Part shown: one piece after another, positions 34,819 through 44,316 of the stretch
How positions within the stretch are numbered: position 1 is the stretch's first letter
Layout: every line of letters starts with the position of its first letter
Assembly: GCA_003223645.1 (NCBI GenBank)
Contig: QHVT01000016.1
Coordinates: forward strand, 62,001-126,000
Source of the DNA: Acidobacteriota bacterium
Lineage (GTDB): Bacteria > Acidobacteriota > Thermoanaerobaculia > Gp7-AA8
DNA: 64,000 bases
Reading direction: 5' to 3'
Notes under the pieces: generated by a model
What the model saw: only the letters and a program-made list of their open reading frames with translations
The model's database searches: none
What the model was told of the DNA's origin: nothing
Program-made: the position numbers and the translations under genes

Positions 34819-34844
34819 AAAAGCCGCCCTTGCGGGCGGCTTTT
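34817..34844 (-). terminator. Rho-independent terminator of the TonB receptor gene
   Basis: Seven-bp GC stem (GCCGCCC / GGGCGGC, 34823-34829 and 34834-34840) with loop TTGC. On the minus strand it is followed by TTTTTT, 25 bases after the receptor stop. The plus side has TTTT, so it may also stop read-through from the toxin side. Confidence 0.88.
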
Positions 34845-34868
34845 CGTTGGATGCGATGAAACCGTGGA

Positions 34869-37800
34869 CTAGAAGCTGACGCGGAGTCCGAGGCGGCCCT
34901 GCCAGCGCGAGAAGAGATTCGCGGTGGAGAACTGCGTTCCCGGAGTGAGGCGGCCAGCCGCTGCTTCGCGGTAGACCGGCTTGCCGCTCGTCGGATCCTG
35001 TCCGGTGTAGGTGATCGGGAAGTACGTGGCGTTGGTGACGAAGCGCTGCACGCCCGAGTCCTTGTCGAAGATGTTCAGGACGTTCAGGATGTCGCTCTCG
35101 ATCAGCAGGCGCGCTCCGTACACCGGCGGCAGTCCGATCTGGTAGTGGAAATCGAGCCGGCGCGTGTACGGCTGGTGCAGGACGTTGCGGTCGAGGATCT
35201 TTCCGCTCGTCGGATCGAGGCCGACCGACTTGAGGAAGTTGTAGAACACATTGACGTCGAGCGGTGTCACCGTCGCGGTGCCGGCGCGGCAGGGACCGGC
35301 GGCCGCCGGAGCGGCAGTCGCGTTCGACGGGCAGAGAATCAGGTTGCCCGCGGCCGGGACGTACAGCAGGTCGTTGTTCTGCGAGCCGTCGCGGTTCGGG
35401 TCGCCGTTCATGAGCAGCGAGTACGGCTGGCCGGCCTGCGCGACGTAGTAGAGACCAAAGCCGTGCGTGAACGATCCCGTTTGCAGGTTGTACGTGGCCG
35501 AGAGGTTCCAGCGATGCCTGATCTCGAACTGCGTGGTCGAGAGCACATCGTCGTAGATGTCGCCCTTGTTCACGTAGCCGAACTGCCAGTTCGAACCGGC
35601 GGTGCTGGAGGTCCAGTCGCCGACCGATTTCGCTTTCTGGTGCATGTAGTTCGCGTTCAGCTCGAGGTTGCCCAGGGTCTTTCCGATCTGCAGCGTCTCG
35701 GTGAGCTCGTTGCCCTTGCTGGTGTTGGTCAGGAGGTACGCGTTGGCGATGCCGGTGTTGATGTTCGCGTAGGTCGGACGTCCGTCGAGCACGCTCGTGC
35801 CGGTCCGCGTCTTCGCGACGTTCTGGTAGAACACGTCTTCCTGGGTCTTGGAGTAGAGCACTTCGACGGTGCCGCGGATGCCGTACCACAGATCGCGGTC
35901 ATAGCCGAGGGTCGTGCGGAGGACGCGCGGGAACTTGAAGTCCGGATCCGACAGCGCGATGTCCTGCGCGATGCCGGCGACTCCTTCGAGACGCGACTGC
36001 GTCTCCGGGTTGGGATTGAATTTCGGCAGACAGGACGCGGCATTGCAGATCCGCAGGATCTGCTCGACGCCGGTGTTGCCGTAGTTGTTCGAGATCCAGA
36101 CGAACGGCGTGCGGCCCTGGAACACGCCGACTCCGCCGCGCAGCTGCTGCTTGCCGCCACCGGGGATTGCCCAGTTGAAGCCGACACGCGGCTCCCAAGT
36201 GACCGACTCGCTCGGGGTCTCGGCGGTCGAGAATCCGAGCGCGGTCTGCACCGCTGGGTTGAGCGAAGGCGTGGTGTTGAAGCGCGGCTTGTCGGCGCGC
36301 AGGCCGAACGTGAGCGTCACGCCGTTGTTCAGGTGCCACTGATCGCTCGCGTAGAGGCTGTACTGCGCCGCTTTGAACTTCGTCGGACGGCGCGGATCGC
36401 TGCCGGTGGCGAAGCCGATGCGATAGATATCGGGATTGCCGGCCTGCAGGTTCGCGAGCGTCGTGAAGTGGTAGTAGCCGTAGAAGTCCTGGATGAAGAG
36501 GTTCGAGAAGTCGAACAGCTCGTTGTGGGTGCCGACGACGATGTTGTGACCACCCGTCGTGTACGTGAAGTCGTCGGTGATCTCGGTGATGTCCTGGTTG
36601 AGCACGTTCGCGCCGGAGAAGCGCTCGATGCCGGCCTGGATCGTGCCGTTGCGCTCACCGCCGCTCGCGCCGATCTCGATCGTCGGGAAGATGTCGCCCG
36701 GCGTCTCGCGATGCTCGCGAATCTTCTGAACGCTGACGCGGCCTTCGTTGAACATGTTCGAGCCGAAGACGCTGTTCAGCTGAGCGACCGTCGAGTGGGT
36801 CTTGCTGGGGAAGAGATAGATGTTGTTCGGGAAGTAGAAACGCGTCGTGCTGCGGGTGAAGCTCGACGGCGTGTTGCCGTTGGTGCCGTCGATGTAGTTG
36901 TGGCGCAGCGTGAGGTTGTGTCCTGCCGCGAGGTTGGCGTCGATGCGGCCGAAATACAGCTTGCTCTGGGTGTTGAATACGAGATCGCCGATCGAGCCCG
37001 GATCGTAGTTGTACGTCGTCTTCAGGAAGTTGGCGACGTCCGCCGCGGACGGCGTGCCGGTATAGACGATGCCGGTCGATCCGTCAGCCGACGTTCCGTT
37101 CGGATCGTTGCGCTTGTTGCTCTCGCCGCTGAAGAAGAAGAAGACCTTGTCCTTCATGATCGGACCGCCGAGGCGGCCGCCGTACTGCGTCTGTTCGAAT
37201 TCGCCGACTTTCGTGTTCGTCGGACCTTTGCCGACGAACGACGGGTCGCGCTTCGTTCCGAACACCGAGCCTTCCCATTTGTTCGTTCCGGAGCGGGTGA
37301 CGGCGTTCACGCCGCCGCCGGTGAAGCCGCTCTGGCGGACGTCATACGGAGAGACGACGAGCTGGATTTCCTGAATGGCATCGAGCGATACGGGCTGTGT
37401 TCCCGAACCGCCGCCCGGAGTACCCGAGGAGGAGAGACCGAACAGGTCGTTGTTCACGGCGCCGTCGATCTGAATCGTGTTGTAGCGGTTGTTGCGGCCC
37501 GCCACGAACATGAACGTTCCGTCGCCGGTGAGGCTGGTCGTGAAGTACGGGTTCGTGCGCGCGAAATCCTGGATCTGCCGGTTGATCGTCGGCAGCATCT
37601 GGATCTGCTCCGTCGAGACCGCGGACGTCGAGCCGGTGTGATCGGGATTGAGGATCGGATCCACCGCGGCGGTGACGGTGATCGCTTCCGTCACGGCGGC
37701 GAGCACCATCTTCAGATCGACTGAGGCGGTGTTGCCGAGCGATGCCGAAACGTTGTTCACGGTCGTCGCCTTGAAGCCTTCGAGCGATGCCGTGATCGTG

Positions 37801-38039
37801 TACGGTCCGCCGACGCGGACGTTGGGGATGGTGTAGCGGCCATCCGATCCGCTCACCGTGTCGTAACGCGTGCCGGTCGGAACGTGCACGGCTTCCACCG
37901 TCACGCCCGGAAGCGCGCTTCCGTCTGCCGCGGTCACGTTACCGGCGATGCTGCTGGTCGTGACCTGGGCGACGAGTGCCGGCGCGATCGCAATCAATGC
38001 GCACGCAACGGCGAATAAAAGACGACGCCTAACGAACAT
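34869..38039 (-). CDS. Oar-like TonB-dependent receptor
   Basis: 1056 residues with a signal peptide (LLFAVACALIAIAPALVA). A carboxypeptidase-regulatory-like Ig domain (~26-110, SSIAGNVTAADGSALPGVTV) is followed by a plug domain (~125-260, IDGAVNNDLFGLSSS) and a large beta-barrel ending in an aromatic residue (LGLRVSF). This is the Oar/CarboxypepD_reg-TonB receptor class abundant in Acidobacteriota, thought to import sugars or peptides. AGGAGG (38044-38049) lies 4 bases upstream of the ATG. A strong terminator follows the stop codon. No glycan hydrolase neighbours reveal its substrate. Confidence 0.92.
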   Translation of the reverse strand: MFVRRRLLFAVACALIAIAPALVAQVTTSSIAGNVTAADGSALPGVTVEAVHVPTGTRYDTVSGSDGRYTIPNVRVGGPYTITASLEGFKATTVNNVSASLGNTASVDLKMVLAAVTEAITVTAAVDPILNPDHTGSTSAVSTEQIQMLPTINRQIQDFARTNPYFTTSLTGDGTFMFVAGRNNRYNTIQIDGAVNNDLFGLSSSGTPGGGSGTQPVSLDAIQEIQLVVSPYDVRQSGFTGGGVNAVTRSGTNKWEGSVFGTKRDPSFVGKGPTNTKVGEFEQTQYGGRLGGPIMKDKVFFFFSGESNKRNDPNGTSADGSTGIVYTGTPSAADVANFLKTTYNYDPGSIGDLVFNTQSKLYFGRIDANLAAGHNLTLRHNYIDGTNGNTPSSFTRSTTRFYFPNNIYLFPSKTHSTVAQLNSVFGSNMFNEGRVSVQKIREHRETPGDIFPTIEIGASGGERNGTIQAGIERFSGANVLNQDITEITDDFTYTTGGHNIVVGTHNELFDFSNLFIQDFYGYYHFTTLANLQAGNPDIYRIGFATGSDPRRPTKFKAAQYSLYASDQWHLNNGVTLTFGLRADKPRFNTTPSLNPAVQTALGFSTAETPSESVTWEPRVGFNWAIPGGGKQQLRGGVGVFQGRTPFVWISNNYGNTGVEQILRICNAASCLPKFNPNPETQSRLEGVAGIAQDIALSDPDFKFPRVLRTTLGYDRDLWYGIRGTVEVLYSKTQEDVFYQNVAKTRTGTSVLDGRPTYANINTGIANAYLLTNTSKGNELTETLQIGKTLGNLELNANYMHQKAKSVGDWTSSTAGSNWQFGYVNKGDIYDDVLSTTQFEIRHRWNLSATYNLQTGSFTHGFGLYYVAQAGQPYSLLMNGDPNRDGSQNNDLLYVPAAGNLILCPSNATAAPAAAGPCRAGTATVTPLDVNVFYNFLKSVGLDPTSGKILDRNVLHQPYTRRLDFHYQIGLPPVYGARLLIESDILNVLNIFDKDSGVQRFVTNATYFPITYTGQDPTSGKPVYREAAAGRLTPGTQFSTANLFSRWQGRLGLRVSF

Positions 38040-38152
38040 AGATCCTCCTGCGATTGTTGACCTGATATTGACCTGATTTTGCTGCCGCTACATTACTGCA
38101 CCAAACGCGAGCCGTAAAGAAACGGTTTTTTGAATCGGCGATTCGAAAAGCT

Positions 38153-38233
38153 GACGGCAGATGACGGATGGCAGATCGCGGATTCAAGGCATTCTCCGGC
38201 CCGCCATCCGCCATCTGCCATCCGCCATCCCGG
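38153..38233. repeat. Inverted-repeat element with GGCAGATGGCGGAT units
   Basis: The left arm 38153-38181 (GACGGCAGATGACGGATGGC) and right arm 38201-38233 (CCGCCATCCGCCATCTGCC plus CATCCG units) are complementary over repeated units, with a 19-base spacer. It lies between rho and the receptor gene and ends one base before the rho stop codon. Confidence 0.88.
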
Positions 38234-38234
38234 A

Positions 38235-39599
38235 CTAAAAACTCTTCAGGAATGCGTCGTTCGTTGCAAACTTCTGAAGCCGCTCCAACAGCATCTTCAT
38301 CGCCGACATCGGATCGGTTCCCGCAAGCGCACGCCGCAGCGTGTGCACTTTCGGCAGCACCGTCGGCGGCAGCAGCTTCTCTTCCTTGCGCGTGCCGGTC
38401 TGGGCAATATTCATCGCCGGGAAGATGCGCCGCTCGAACAGTCCGCGATCGAGCACGATCTCGGTGTTGCCCGTTCCCTTGAACTCCTGGAAGATCACTT
38501 CGTCCATTCGCGATCCGGTGTCGACCAGCGCCGTGGCGATGATCGTCAGCGATCCCCAATCCTCGGCGTTGCGCGCCGCGCCGAAGAAGCGTCGCGGCTT
38601 CTCCATCGTGCGCGCGTCGATGCCGCCGGAAAGGATCTTTCCCGATCCTCGCTGTTCGTTGTTGTACGCGCGTGACATGCGCGTGATGGAGTCGCAAAGG
38701 ATCACGACGTCTTTCTTGATCTCGACCAGACGCCGCGCGCGCTCGAGGATGATCTCCGCGAGATGGATGTGGTTGTCCGCCGTTTCATCGGAGCTCGAGG
38801 CCACGACTTCGCCCTGCTCGACCGAGCGGCGGAAGTCGGTGACTTCCTCGGGACGCTCGTCGACGAGAAGAACGAACAGCAGCGCATCGGGGTGATTGCG
38901 ATTTACGCCGTGCGCGATGTCTTTGAGGAGCGTCGTCTTGCCCGCTTTCGGCGGCGCGACGATGAGGCAGCGCTGTCCTCTCCCGATCGGCGCGAGCAGA
39001 TCGAGCACGCGCGTCGTGAGGCGCTCCGATTCGGTCTCGAGCTTGAACACTTCGTTCGGATCGATCGAGATCAACTCGGAGAAAGGACGGCGCGAGTCGC
39101 GATACTCCTCGAGTGCCATCCCTTCGATCGTCTCGAGTCCCGCCAGCTCCATGACGTTGCCGGCGCGGCGTGCAGTGCCGCCGATGAGGAGGCCTCCCTG
39201 CAGATGGAGCTTTTCGACCATCGAGCGCGGCACGACCGTGTCGCCGGGCGCGGGCTGATAGTTGTTGGCCGGATTGACGAGGACGCCGGTGCCGTTCTGT
39301 TTGATCCAGAGGACACCGCTCGCGGGGACGAGCTGTCCCGGCTCGATGTCGAGCGGCGGCAGCAAGCTCTCGGCCTGTGAGCCGTAGCCGCGGTCGTCAC
39401 CGCCGCCGCGACTGCGGCCGCGCCGCCGGCGTCGCCGCTGCGCGCCTCCCCCTCCGCCGCCGTACTGCTGTGGCGGAAGCGCTTCATTGCCTGGTGAGGG
39501 GCTGTTGCCTTCGGTGCCCGGCAGGCCGCCCGGTGCACCGCTGCCCCCGCGGCGTCTGCGACGACGCCGCTTACGCGGAGTGCGATCTTCTGGTGTCAT
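38235..39599 (-). CDS. rho: Transcription termination factor Rho
   Basis: 454 residues. The ATPase core is complete: Walker A APPKAGKTTLLKDIA, VLLVDERPEEVTDFRR, RARRLVEIKKDVVILCDSITR and GSGKILSGGIDA (R loop). The primary RNA-binding region is a divergent cold-shock-like domain (~85-150, SGVLWIKQNGTGVLVNPANNY). The first ~70 residues are an unusual Arg/Gly-rich basic tail (RKRRRRRRRGGSGAPGG, QRRRRRRGRSRGGG) in place of the usual Rho N-terminal helices, as in some other high-GC phyla, where such tails alter RNA preference. Confidence 0.95.
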   Translation of the reverse strand: MTPEDRTPRKRRRRRRRGGSGAPGGLPGTEGNSPSPGNEALPPQQYGGGGGGAQRRRRRRGRSRGGGDDRGYGSQAESLLPPLDIEPGQLVPASGVLWIKQNGTGVLVNPANNYQPAPGDTVVPRSMVEKLHLQGGLLIGGTARRAGNVMELAGLETIEGMALEEYRDSRRPFSELISIDPNEVFKLETESERLTTRVLDLLAPIGRGQRCLIVAPPKAGKTTLLKDIAHGVNRNHPDALLFVLLVDERPEEVTDFRRSVEQGEVVASSSDETADNHIHLAEIILERARRLVEIKKDVVILCDSITRMSRAYNNEQRGSGKILSGGIDARTMEKPRRFFGAARNAEDWGSLTIIATALVDTGSRMDEVIFQEFKGTGNTEIVLDRGLFERRIFPAMNIAQTGTRKEEKLLPPTVLPKVHTLRRALAGTDPMSAMKMLLERLQKFATNDAFLKSF

Positions 39600-39780
39600 T
39601 CGAACTCAATCAAAACCCAAATGAGCTTTCACCTGCGAGTCCCTGGAACCGACGATCTCTGGGCGGAGCGAGCAAGTCTCAACGCCCGGCGGGATATCGA
39701 ACGCTCAATCGTCGCGCGAGGTGCGAGCCGTAGTATGCGAAAGGTCGCCGCCAAATGCAAGCGTTACGCGCTGCATGCGG
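39600..39780. other. Divergent intergenic region
   Basis: Sequence between the divergently read rho and kinase genes, upstream of the repeat element. It must hold the promoter of rho, but no -35/-10 pair with good spacing is convincing by eye. No coding sequence or stable hairpin is seen here. Confidence 0.4.
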
Positions 39781-39860
39781 CGAAAGCGAAAAGGCGAAAC
39801 GGAAAAAGATCGCGCATGCGGCTCGGCTACTTTTGCCTTTCACCTTTAACCTTTTCCCTC
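39781..39860. repeat. Inverted-repeat element with AAAGGCGAAA units
   Basis: The left arm 39781-39809 (CGAAAGCGAAAAGGCGAAACG) faces the right arm 39831-39860 (TTTTGCCTTTCACCTTTAACC), pairing imperfectly. The same general plan as other elements here, but AT-richer. It lies 43 bases upstream of the kinase start. Confidence 0.65.
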
Positions 39861-39903
39861 GATGTGCCAGAATCGTCAAACCTCTTAACGTCCAAAAACT
39901 CCT

Positions 39904-42723
39904 ATGTCAGAAAACATTCTTGTCGTCGAGTACGAACCGCGATACACGGATCGCGTGCGGCAGGCGCTGTCGGGTCAGCCGTTCACGCCGACGTTTGCGA
40001 AAGACGGAGAAGAGGCGATTCGCGTTCTCGACTCCGAGATGCCGAAGCTGATCGTGCTCTCTTCGGTCGTGCCGAAGATCAGCACGACGGAGCTGATTCG
40101 CGCAATCCGAGGACGCAAGCCGCTGCAGGAAACGCCGATTCTGCTCACCGTGTCGGGCTACAACGGCAAGTCTCCGAAGTCCGACGCGCAGCGCGTCGGC
40201 GCCTCGGACATTCTTCCGAAGCCGTACTCCGAAAGCGAATTCCTAGGCAAAGTGCAGCAGATGCTCGGCATTCACGCCGGCGCGACGCTCACCGAAGAAT
40301 TCACCGTGCGTCCGGCCGTGACGTCGAATGATTTGTTCGGCGATCTCGTCGACAGCGATCGCCCGACGACCGCCAGCATCAGGAAACCGAGAGCAACGGA
40401 TGACGTCGACAAGATGCTCGCCGACACCCTCTCCGGCTTGAGGCCGCAGAGAAAAAAAGAAGTGACCGGTCCGGTGGCCGTGCCGCAGGCGCAGCCGCAA
40501 CCAAAGCCCGCACCGCCGCCGCCTCCCCCTCCGACGCCAACACCCACTCCCACTCCAACGCCGACGCCAACTCCAACACCAACGCCGACACCGCAAGCAA
40601 AGAAACCCGGATCGGGCGACCTCGACAAGAGGTTGTCGGACACGCTGTCCGGCATCGAGAAAACCGCGCGCGCGAAAACGCAGACGGGCAGCGTTCCGCG
40701 TCCCGTCACTCCGACTCCGCCGCCGCCCGTCACGCCCGATCCGCGATTCAACACCGCGAAGATGCCGGCGTACGTCGACGAGAAGATCACGGTCTCACAG
40801 CCGGTCTTCACGCCCGAGCCGCCGCGCGTCGAAGAAGAAGAGCCGGCCGATGGAGTCAAGTTCGGCCAGTACGTGCTCGTCGAGAAGATCGCGACCGGCG
40901 GCATGGCCGAAGTCTGGAAGGCGCGCATGCGCGGCGTCGAAGGCTTCCAGAAGATCGTCGCGATCAAGAAGATCCTTCCGCATCTCTCCGACAACCAGGA
41001 CTTCATCGAGATGTTCATCGATGAAGCGAAGCTCGCCGCGCAGCTCAATCACAACAACATCATCCACATCTACGACCTCGGAAAAATTCAGAGCTCGTAC
41101 TACATCGCGATGGAGTACATCGACGGGTACGACCTGAAGACGATCCTCCGTCGCGGCGAAGAGCGCGATCATCCGATGGGCATCGAGCTGGCGCTCTTCA
41201 TCGCATCGAAGGTCGCCTCCGCGCTCGACTACGCGCATCGCAAGAAAGACTTCGACGAGCGCGAGATGGGTCTCGTGCATCGCGACGTCTCGCCGCAGAA
41301 CGTGCTCATCTCGCAGGAAGGCGACATCAAGCTCTGCGACTTCGGAATCGCGAAAGCGGCGTCGAAGGCATCGCACACGCAGGCCGGCGCGCTCAAAGGC
41401 AAGCTGCAGTACATGTCGCCCGAACAGGCCTGGGGCCGCACGATCGATCGCCGCTCCGACATCTTCGCGCTGGCGACCGTGCTGTTCGAGATGCTTACGA
41501 ACCGCAAGCTGTTCAGCGGCGACAACGAACTGTCGATCCTCGAACAGGTGCGCGAGGCGCGCGTCACGCCGCCGTCGAAATTCAACGACGAAGTCACGCC
41601 GGAGATCGACGCGGTCGTGATCAAAGCGCTGCAGAAAGATCCGACCAATCGCTATCAAACCGCCGGCGAGATGGCGCGCGACATCGACGCGATCCTCTAC
41701 AGCTTCAGGCCGACCCCGACCAGCGCCGACCTCGCGATCTACATGCATCGCATGTCGACTCCGGAGCCCGTCTTCCATCACGAGCCCGAGCCTGTACCCG
41801 CGCCCGCGCCCGAGGCGAAGCTGACACCCGTTGTTGTCGCGCCGGCTGTCGTTGCACCGGCGGCGGTCGCGCAAACACCCGCGCTCGAGGCGTGGGAGCA
41901 GCCGCACACCGAACAGAAATCCAAAGGCCCGATGATCGGCATCGCCGCGGTCGTCGTCCTGGCGCTCATCGGCGGCGGCATCTGGATGATGAACAGGAAG
42001 AGCTCCACAACGGCCGCGCCGGCGACGACATCCGCAACGACGACCGCGCCCGCGACAACCACCGCCGCAACAACCACAGCACCGGCAACCGCAACGACCA
42101 CCGCTGCCACGTCAACCGCAATCGCGGTCGATCAGGCCGCCGTCGATCAGGAAGTACAGCGCCGCCTCGCGGCCGCCGCAACCGCGGAGCGCGCGCGCCT
42201 CGAAGCGCAGGCGCGCCAGCAAGCGGCGGCGACCACGACCCAGCCCGCCGCGCAACCCGTGCGTCCGGCACCGGCTCCCGCACCCGTGCAGCCGCCGCCC
42301 GTCGTCACGCAAACAGTTGCGGAGACGCGTCCCGCGCCGGCTCCCGTGCAGGAGACGCCGCCCGCGCCGGCACCCGCACCCGCGCCGCAGGACACGCGGC
42401 CCGCGCGCCCCACGTATCGCGAAGGCGACACGGTTCCCGCCGGCACCGACGGCCTCAATCCGCCGCACATGACGCGCATGGGTCCCGTCAACTATCCGGC
42501 GGTCGCGCGCATGCAGCGCGTCGAAGGAACGGTGCTTACGAACGTGTTCGTGTCGGAGAGCGGGCAGGTGCTCGATGTGCGCGTCGTGCGCGGAGTCAAT
42601 CGTCCCGTTGGTTTGAATGAAGCCGCGCAGCAGACCATGCGCCGCTCCTCGTTCTCGCCCGGCACGATCGACGGCGTGCGCGTGAAATCGTGGATCACGG
42701 TCCCGGTGCAGTTCAAATTGTGA
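39904..42723 (+). CDS. Pseudoreceiver - Ser/Thr kinase - TonB fusion protein
   Basis: 939 residues. An N-terminal receiver-like domain (1-118) has the usual fold, but the phosphoacceptor Asp is replaced (LIVLSSVVP) and the acidic pair is altered (VVEYEP), so it is not phosphorylated normally. A Pro/Thr linker (~211-231) follows, then a Hanks-type kinase (~323-600) with GGMAEVWKA, VAIKKI, HRDVSPQN (~459) and DFGIAKA, so it is catalytically intact. One membrane helix (~677-697, GIAAVVVLALIGGGIWMM), an Ala/Pro/Thr-rich periplasmic spacer and a TonB C-terminal domain (~860-939, YPAVARMQRVEGTVLTNV) complete it. Kinase inside and TonB outside suggests coupling of outer-membrane transport to phosphorylation. 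Confidence 0.9.
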   Translation: MSENILVVEYEPRYTDRVRQALSGQPFTPTFAKDGEEAIRVLDSEMPKLIVLSSVVPKISTTELIRAIRGRKPLQETPILLTVSGYNGKSPKSDAQRVGASDILPKPYSESEFLGKVQQMLGIHAGATLTEEFTVRPAVTSNDLFGDLVDSDRPTTASIRKPRATDDVDKMLADTLSGLRPQRKKEVTGPVAVPQAQPQPKPAPPPPPPPTPTPTPTPTPTPTPTPTPTPQAKKPGSGDLDKRLSDTLSGIEKTARAKTQTGSVPRPVTPTPPPPVTPDPRFNTAKMPAYVDEKITVSQPVFTPEPPRVEEEEPADGVKFGQYVLVEKIATGGMAEVWKARMRGVEGFQKIVAIKKILPHLSDNQDFIEMFIDEAKLAAQLNHNNIIHIYDLGKIQSSYYIAMEYIDGYDLKTILRRGEERDHPMGIELALFIASKVASALDYAHRKKDFDEREMGLVHRDVSPQNVLISQEGDIKLCDFGIAKAASKASHTQAGALKGKLQYMSPEQAWGRTIDRRSDIFALATVLFEMLTNRKLFSGDNELSILEQVREARVTPPSKFNDEVTPEIDAVVIKALQKDPTNRYQTAGEMARDIDAILYSFRPTPTSADLAIYMHRMSTPEPVFHHEPEPVPAPAPEAKLTPVVVAPAVVAPAAVAQTPALEAWEQPHTEQKSKGPMIGIAAVVVLALIGGGIWMMNRKSSTTAAPATTSATTTAPATTTAATTTAPATATTTAATSTAIAVDQAAVDQEVQRRLAAAATAERARLEAQARQQAAATTTQPAAQPVRPAPAPAPVQPPPVVTQTVAETRPAPAPVQETPPAPAPAPAPQDTRPARPTYREGDTVPAGTDGLNPPHMTRMGPVNYPAVARMQRVEGTVLTNVFVSESGQVLDVRVVRGVNRPVGLNEAAQQTMRRSSFSPGTIDGVRVKSWITVPVQFKL

Positions 42724-42748
42724 TAAACATTCGTCGGAGGGTCCTTAC

Positions 42749-42979
42749 ATGCCGGTTCTGACCGATCAGCAGAGAAAGTTCTACGAGACCACGCTCCAGG
42801 TGACCAAGCAGGAGGTCAATGATCTCAAGGACCAGATCGAAGAAGAGCTGGCGAAAGTGAAAGACCGCATCGCCGAACTGCAATCCGCGATCAACGCGTC
42901 GAAGCAGATGTACGCCGCGGCGTGCAACCGGCTCGGCGTGAACAACGATATGGAAGACGAAGAGGGTGGCGAGAGCTGA
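42749..42979 (+). CDS. Small coiled-coil protein
   Basis: 76 residues, with GGAGGGT 5 bases before the ATG. The body is one acidic coiled coil (KQEVNDLKDQIEEELAKVKD RIAELQSAINASKQ) with an acidic tail (DMEDEEGGES). No domain is recognised. It lies just after the kinase-TonB gene and overlaps the start of btuF by 14 bases. Confidence 0.75.
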   Translation: MPVLTDQQRKFYETTLQVTKQEVNDLKDQIEEELAKVKDRIAELQSAINASKQMYAAACNRLGVNNDMEDEEGGES

Positions 42980-43814
42980 GCGGCTCGCGTTTCTCGCGCT
43001 CCTCGTTCTCTTCGCCTGTTCTCCTCCCGAACAAACCGCCCACACCGACGACCTCGGGCGCCCCGTCGCGCTGACGACGGGCGTCACGCGCGTCGTCTCG
43101 CTCGCGCCGAATCTCACCGAGATGCTGTTCGCCGTCGGCGCGGGCGGTCGCATCGTCGGCACCGACGACTTCTCGAATTTTCCGCCTGACGCCAAACGGA
43201 TCCCGAAAGTCGGCGGCATGCAGCCAAACGTCGAGAAGATCGCCGCGCTGAGGCCCGACCTCGTCGTCGCGTCGACGGAAGGGAATCATCCGAACCTCGC
43301 CCCCGCGCTGGCCGCGGCTTCGATTCCGCTCTACGTCGTCCGCACCGATCGCCTCGATCAGATCGCGCCGGCGATGGAGCGGCTCGCCAGGTTGATCGAC
43401 GCTCCGCCGAATGATGCAGTGCGCAATCTGCGCAGCGCGATCGACGCGCAGCGGCGGACGCGGTCGAAGAGGTTGCGGATCTTGTTCATGGTCTGGACCG
43501 ATCCGCTCTACGTCGCCGGCCGCAACACCTTCACCGACGATCTCTTTCAACTGACCGGTGCACAAAACGCGGTGCAGGTCGGCGGATGGCCGCAATACTC
43601 GCTCGAGTCGCTCGTCGCGTCGCCGCCCGATTTGATTTTGTATCCGCGCGGCGCCGTGACGCCGCAGCAGGTCGAGGCGCTGATGAAACGCGTGCCGTCG
43701 TTACGGGCCGAAGTCGTTTCGGTGAACGAAGACATTTTTCAGCGGCCGGGACCGCGCGTCGCGGACGCGGCGCGCGCTCTCAATGCGATACTGGACGCGA
43801 GAGGTGATCGATGA
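42966..43814 (+). CDS. btuF: BtuF-like ABC importer substrate-binding lipoprotein
   Basis: 282 residues from GTG 42966 with a lipobox (LFACSPP). The body matches periplasmic binding proteins of the BtuF/FhuD class: VTRVVSLAPNLTEMLFAVGAGGRIVGTDDF, PKVGGMQPNVEKIAALRPDLVVA, VWTDPLYVAGRNTFTDDLF. It delivers vitamin B12 or a siderophore to the BtuCD-type permease. The permease gene is 700 bases downstream and the ATPase gene is 17 kb away beyond an intervening operon. Substrate is inferred from family resemblance only. Confidence 0.82.
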   Translation: MARAERLAFLALLVLFACSPPEQTAHTDDLGRPVALTTGVTRVVSLAPNLTEMLFAVGAGGRIVGTDDFSNFPPDAKRIPKVGGMQPNVEKIAALRPDLVVASTEGNHPNLAPALAAASIPLYVVRTDRLDQIAPAMERLARLIDAPPNDAVRNLRSAIDAQRRTRSKRLRILFMVWTDPLYVAGRNTFTDDLFQLTGAQNAVQVGGWPQYSLESLVASPPDLILYPRGAVTPQQVEALMKRVPSLRAEVVSVNEDIFQRPGPRVADAARALNAILDARGDR

Positions 43815-44311
43815 CGACGCAGTACCACATCGCTCAGATCAACATCGCCCGCCTGCGCGCGCCGCTCGACACTCCGCAGCTCGCGGGTTTCGTCGCGCGT
43901 CTCGAAGAGATCAACGCGCTCGCCGACCTCGCGCCCGGCTTCGTCTGGAGACTGCAGACGCCGGAAGGTGACGCGACGTATCTCCGCCCGTTCGACGACG
44001 ACATGATCATCGTCAACATGACGGTGTGGGAGAGCGTCGAGGCGCTGAAGAACTACGTCTACAAAACCGCGCACACGGAGTTGCTGCGCCAGCGCCGCGA
44101 CTGGTTCGAGCACTTCGAAGGCGCGTATCTCGCGATGTGGTGGGTGCCGGCCGGGCACATCCCCGGCATCGACGAGGCGAAGAAGCGCCTCAAACATCTC
44201 GAAGAGCACGGACCGTCGCAGTTCGCGTTCACGTTCAAGACCATCCAGCCGCCCGACGAAGGGTTCCTGGCGGGACTCGATTGGTCTATGTTCGTTCCCT
44301 GTACCGCATAA
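43811..44311 (+). CDS. DUF3291 protein
   Basis: 166 residues, coupled to the preceding gene (ATGA). It matches DUF3291 (spread from YHIAQINIARLRAPLD through VWESVEALKNYVYKTAHTELL and YLAMWWVPAGHIPGIDEAKKRL), a dimeric alpha/beta-barrel-like fold similar to stress-response mono-oxygenases. Function unknown. Confidence 0.88.
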   Translation: MTTQYHIAQINIARLRAPLDTPQLAGFVARLEEINALADLAPGFVWRLQTPEGDATYLRPFDDDMIIVNMTVWESVEALKNYVYKTAHTELLRQRRDWFEHFEGAYLAMWWVPAGHIPGIDEAKKRLKHLEEHGPSQFAFTFKTIQPPDEGFLAGLDWSMFVPCTA

Positions 44312-44316
44312 ATCGA

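Noticed and set aside
35145-37724. 859-residue plus-strand open frame
   Set aside because: Antisense to the TonB-dependent receptor; no domain or start signal.
38112-38131. Terminator (CCGT AAAGAA ACGG TTTTTT)
   Set aside because: Only a 4-bp stem and on the plus strand, where no gene ends; both flanking genes are on the minus strand.
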